Shown here: positions 60,501 through 64,000 of the stretch, piece after piece
Layout of the letters: each line of letters starts with the position of its first letter
Numbering within the stretch: the first letter of the stretch is position 1
DNA from: Callaeas wilsoni
Lineage: Eukaryota > Chordata > Aves > Passeriformes > Callaeidae
DNA: 64,000 nt
Reading direction: 5' to 3'
NCBI GenBank assembly: GCA_013398955.1
Contig: VWPU01004874.1
Location: forward strand, 124,001-188,000
Notes under the pieces: model-generated
The model's database searches: none
Seen by the model: the letters and a program-made list of their open reading frames with translations, nothing else
What the model was told of the DNA's origin: nothing
Program-made: the position numbers and the translations under genes

Positions 60501-62737
60501 ACATGCAGTTTACAGTTTCTCAAGATGCTACATTTTTTGCTTGAACATTTAAAGATTCGCTGAAAGTTTAGATTCTCTTTTAAGAAAAAAAAAATAATTC
60601 CTATCTTTTTTTTTAAATGGTTAAGACTAATATTAAACCACAAGTTTTCTGTTATAATTATATCATAAAATGGACTTGACATAAGATCAGACAAGACATA
60701 CACAGAACAGGAACGGCATGAAGCATCATTTGCTGCTCGTAACTGATTTATTTTTCAAGACTGAGGGTTCCAAACTCAGAAACCTACTGAACAAAAAGCA
60801 TAAGAATGGATTGAAATCTCTGTCAGGCATATCTAGCAAAGCCAAAGCCACATTACTTTTCTGAACAGTGCTTTTCTGAAACTCTGGACTCCTCTTCTGG
60901 GGAGTTCTGGCTGGACTTACGAGTCCATAGCTGAAGAAAACACAAACTGTGCACATAGTGTGGACACAGTGCAAAGAGACAGGAATTTTTCTGGCCTGTC
61001 TCCAAACAGAGTAACGGTTGGCTAGGCTTTGCAATTAAGTGGGATTTTTTTTTTTTATGGTTTCAAAGATTTTCAGGACTGCTGGAAAACCTGTGGCTTT
61101 TCACAGGCCCATTAAGCCTGGCAGCAGACATTACCTTCCCCTCGCTGAGTCAAGCACTGCAAAATAATGCTCCCATAATTCTGTCAGTCTCTTGCTCTCT
61201 AAGCCTGAAGAGCCAGTTATACAAAGTGACAATGAGAGAGAGGAGGCATCTTTGGCAAGGGTTTCCAGAGTCACTTTGGCCTGTCACATACCCACAGGGA
61301 GATCACTCCACGCAGTCGCCCTCCCAGAATTTGACAGTTATTTATATTCTGTGCTTCTGTACAAAATGTGTCTGATTTCACTATTTCAAGCACCAGCTAC
61401 CCCACAGAATTTCATTCCTGAGCAGCACCTCACAGAGGAAACTTTTCCCAAAGACTTTTCAGAAACCACTTAGGTGCCAGCACGGTCACACCACACTTTG
61501 TATTTAGAAGTTGCTCAAGTAGGAATGATTTTTGCTCCTTGGAGAATTCCACACATGGAGCTGCTGCTTGACAAAGCCCAGTGTAACAGCATCTGTTCTC
61601 CAGTGAGCATCTCTTGGAGTTTCAATGACAGTTCTCTCATCAGTGCTTTGTCTCAAAAGAAACACGTAACAAAACTTGACACATGTTAAGATATTTTTTG
61701 ACATAATTGAAAGCAGGATAGAAGTCTCCATTTATAAGAAAATGCAATTATTTTCTCAGGAGGTGTCATTTAAAAGAAATAAGCCTATTTTACTCTATCA
61801 AAAGGTTCAAACTAAATGGACTTGAGGAGAGCAACACTTTGAAGAAGTAAAGAACAACAAAGACATCTCTCAAATGATGAATTTTGAAGTAGTGTTAATA
61901 AAAGTGAAGGACAGGCTGATCCCAAATGTATTGTAGAAAGGTAATTATAAGGCTTCCTTCTTGTATATTTGTCTATTTATCCTCAGTGGTCTCCAAAACC
62001 ATGATGGTTCTAGTCATGCATTTTTTTTAAATCAAATTTAAAACTGTGAAAAGTTTGTGATGAAGAATTAATCATTTTTAAAGCATTATGCAATCATTTC
62101 TATGGAATATTTATCAGACTAAAGAGTATTTTATTTATTAGAGAGTATATAACTGAGTGTTTTTCAACACACTCCAGAAACCTGGTAAGAGAATGTATAA
62201 CATTGCAATTCCCCAAATTAATCTATTGGCAACCAGGCAAATAAATGTTAGAAAGATAAGTGCATTAGCACTTTAAAGTGCCCAGAACAAGAGAAGTTAA
62301 GGCAAAATCCATGATATTTGACAGAAAATATTATCTTGCCAATGCTTTTACACAGAATTTTAATTGGCTGCCTAGTGAGTGCAAATTACCATTTGTGATT
62401 TGTTGCCACTACTACAATGTTTCATTACAGTAGTTTTGGAAAAAAAAACAACAAGTAACAGATCTGCTTAATTTTCTATATTCTGCTGCAGAAGTTTATG
62501 ACAAACAGTAATTGCTGTATCAAAGAGGTCTAGCTAATTCTCAGTGCTCCACATTCATGCTGATATGCCACAATTGGTAAGGCAATTGTTTTCCAATATC
62601 GCATTGAAAAATGACAGATAAAGACCTCATCCTGGTTTTTCACTGGCAAAGGCAGGAGAAGTGAAGGGGAAAGATTTTAATCTTTCACTCTGATGGATGC
62701 TGGAGAGGAAGCTTCTTTTTTCCTTCTTTAATATGCT

Positions 62738-63303
62738 CCTCATGGTTTAACCCCAGCCAGTAAGTGAGGACCATACAGACAGTTGCTCCCTTCCCATGCC
62801 CTTCCTTGGTGGGATGAGGTGGAGAATCAAGGAAAAAAAAAGTAAAACTCATGGGTTGAGGTGAAAAACGTCTAATAATTGAAACAAACTAAGGTATACT
62901 ACTACTACTAATGATGGTAATGAAAAGGAGAGAAACAACACCTGAGGGAAGCAGGTAATGCACAACAGAATTGCTCACCATGCACTGAGCAATGCCCAGC
63001 CCAGCCCTGAGCAGCAATCAGCTCCTCACAGAAAACTTCCCCAAGTTCATACACTGACTTTCTGGGGTATGGAATATCCCTTTGGCCAGTTTGGATCAGT
63101 TGGCCGTGCTCCCTCTCAGCTTTTTGTGCACCTGCCCCCTGGCAGAGCATGAGACACTGAAGAGTCCTGGACTTGAGGAGAGCACTACCCAGCAACAACC
63201 AAAATATTGCTGTGTTACCTTCATTATTCCCATACGAAGTCCAAAACACAGCACTGCACCAGCTGCTAAGAAGAAAAATCTATCCCAGATGAAAAGCAAG
63301 ACA
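62738..63303 (-). mobile_element. Solo LTR of an avian ERVL-type endogenous retrovirus
   Basis: Read on the minus strand it begins at 63303 with TGTCTTGCTTTTCATCTGGG and runs through words I recognise from a widespread avian LTR: GCTGGTGCAGTGCTGTGTTT, CAAACTGGCCAAAGGGATAT, GTGCATTACCTGCTTCCC, CTCAACCCATGAGTTTTACTT and CTGGCTGGGGTTAAACCATG. It ends near 62738, about 566 bp in all. The flanks are ATGCT (62733-62737) and ATGCA (63304-63308), a 4-of-5 match that fits the 5 bp target duplication of ERVL elements. No internal retroviral sequence adjoins it, so it is solo. The minus frame at 62908-63249 lies wholly in the LTR and is not a gene. Confidence 0.88.
62898..62910. repeat. (ACT)n run inside the LTR
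   Basis: Four ACT units followed by AATGATGGTAATG. It occupies the place where this LTR family carries a variable trinucleotide-rich stretch. Confidence 0.75.
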
Positions 63304-63308
63304 ATGCA

Positions 63309-64000
63309 GCTTTACAGGAAAAATATTAGGAAGATATAAATAGGAATTTCAGCACAGGGACATTATTGTAAAAATAGTTTCTAAAAGTACAGATCTCTGT
63401 AAGTTGAGAGGAGGTCTTGATTATACTTTCTCAACATTATGCTGACTGCCCTTTCAATCAAGCCTCCCTTCCTGTTTATCATTCACAGTGGGTTTATTCC
63501 TTCCTTGCACCTCTTGTATTTTCCCTCAGCCCTCACATTCTCCCTTTTACCCTACAATATCTCATTCCATTTTCACACCACCATCCCCTAGAGCTGGCTA
63601 GGGAAAACAGAAAGCATGCTGACTTGTTGTAGGAAGTTTCCCATGCTTTGCCCTACTACATTAGTCCCAAAACTTCAGCTTGGTTTTACAGATAAATGTC
63701 CTCTTTTGCAAAAAGCTGACCTCCAAACTTGCATAAAGCCCTTCAGCCAGGGGTTCTTGGTGATTCTACAGGACCACTGTGGTGATCACCCTAATTCTCC
63801 TTGGTATCCACAGCAGCAACTCAACAAGGGATCTGAAACACATCAGCCAGAGACTGTAGTAGAGCATGCACAACTTTAAAGGGTCAGAGACCTACAAATT
63901 CTGTCCCAAAGGGAGCCTGGTCTGACTGGGCAGATTACATTGCCACAGTGGTTATAAATAAGCCCCTAAAGATCAGTTCACAGCACAAGGAAAAGGTTCT
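63309..64000. other. Anonymous non-coding DNA, no gene seen
   Basis: Unique sequence after the LTR; pyrimidine-rich at 63440-63590. Short plus frames (63417-63632, 63616-63879) have no recognised domain or splice context. Confidence 0.6.

Larger units (their letters stand above)
44600..62732. other. Anonymous AT-rich non-coding DNA, no gene seen
   Basis: Eighteen kilobases with no recognised exon, RNA gene or mobile element. Contents: the purine-rich tract (45630-45860) with its long but artefactual antisense frame, an A/C-rich tract (46180-46247), AT microsatellite-like DNA (about 54493-54520), a 9 bp-arm hairpin (53861-53892), and several AT-rich, motif-dense patches (46590-46760, 54770-54835, 58680-58915) noted as possible conserved elements. 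Small GC-richer spots at about 59780-60050 show no coding organisation. Confidence 0.6.

Noticed and set aside
62908..63249. 113-codon minus-strand frame
   Set aside because: Lies wholly inside the solo LTR.
1..64000. CRISPR arrays, operons, phage or plasmid modules
   Set aside because: No regularly spaced repeats and no prokaryotic gene organisation; composition and elements are avian.

Overview
This window looks like anonymous, AT-rich nuclear DNA from a bird, most likely a songbird (Passeriformes). It is either intergenic or inside a large intron. The evidence is the set of mobile elements: several pieces of CR1, the main avian LINE; a short element with a tRNA-Ile head and a CR1-type tail, which is the layout of the passerine SINE TguSINE1; and two solo LTRs, one of which I recognise as a common avian ERVL-type LTR. 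No long stretch shows organised protein coding. The open reading frames are short, scattered over both strands and all frames, and often composed of low-complexity translation. I found no bacterial, plasmid or CRISPR features. Family names come from memory of consensus sequences, not from a search.

Layout. 1-12.97 kb: unique AT-rich DNA with small low-complexity tracts and one compound hairpin at 6.75 kb. 12.98-13.13 kb: CR1 3' end on the minus strand. 13.3-14.0 kb: GC-richer DNA holding a CCCT tract, a single N at 13517 and two diverged copies of a roughly 90 bp segment. 14-23.4 kb: unique DNA with poly(A)/poly(T) runs. 23.5-25.14 kb: the main mobile-element cluster, a plus-strand CR1 copy whose reverse-transcriptase start is joined directly to its 3' end and which is split by a ~447 bp solo LTR. 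25.1-30.6 kb: unique DNA with a 16 bp palindrome containing TAATTA. 30.64-30.79 kb: minus-strand tRNA-Ile/CR1 SINE, followed at 30.89 kb by a perfect 11 bp-arm hairpin. 31.35-31.57 kb: a small CpG cluster. 31.6-44.18 kb: unique DNA with simple repeats and one possible G-quadruplex. 44.18-44.38 kb: CR1 3' tail written twice around a single N at 44276, probably an unmerged contig overlap. 44.48-44.54 kb: a weak candidate internal exon. 44.6-62.7 kb: unique DNA with purine-rich and A/C-rich tracts. 62.74-63.30 kb: minus-strand solo ERVL-type LTR with a near-perfect 5 bp target duplication. 63.3-64 kb: unique DNA.

Nothing here acts together as a pathway, and I could not identify a new biological system. 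The most useful observations are the nested and internally deleted CR1, the SINE, the likely assembly artefact at 44276, one exon-like stretch that needs transcript evidence, and several self-complementary or AT-rich homeobox-motif stretches that could be regulatory. The last group is inference only. Base composition statements are by eye, not computed.
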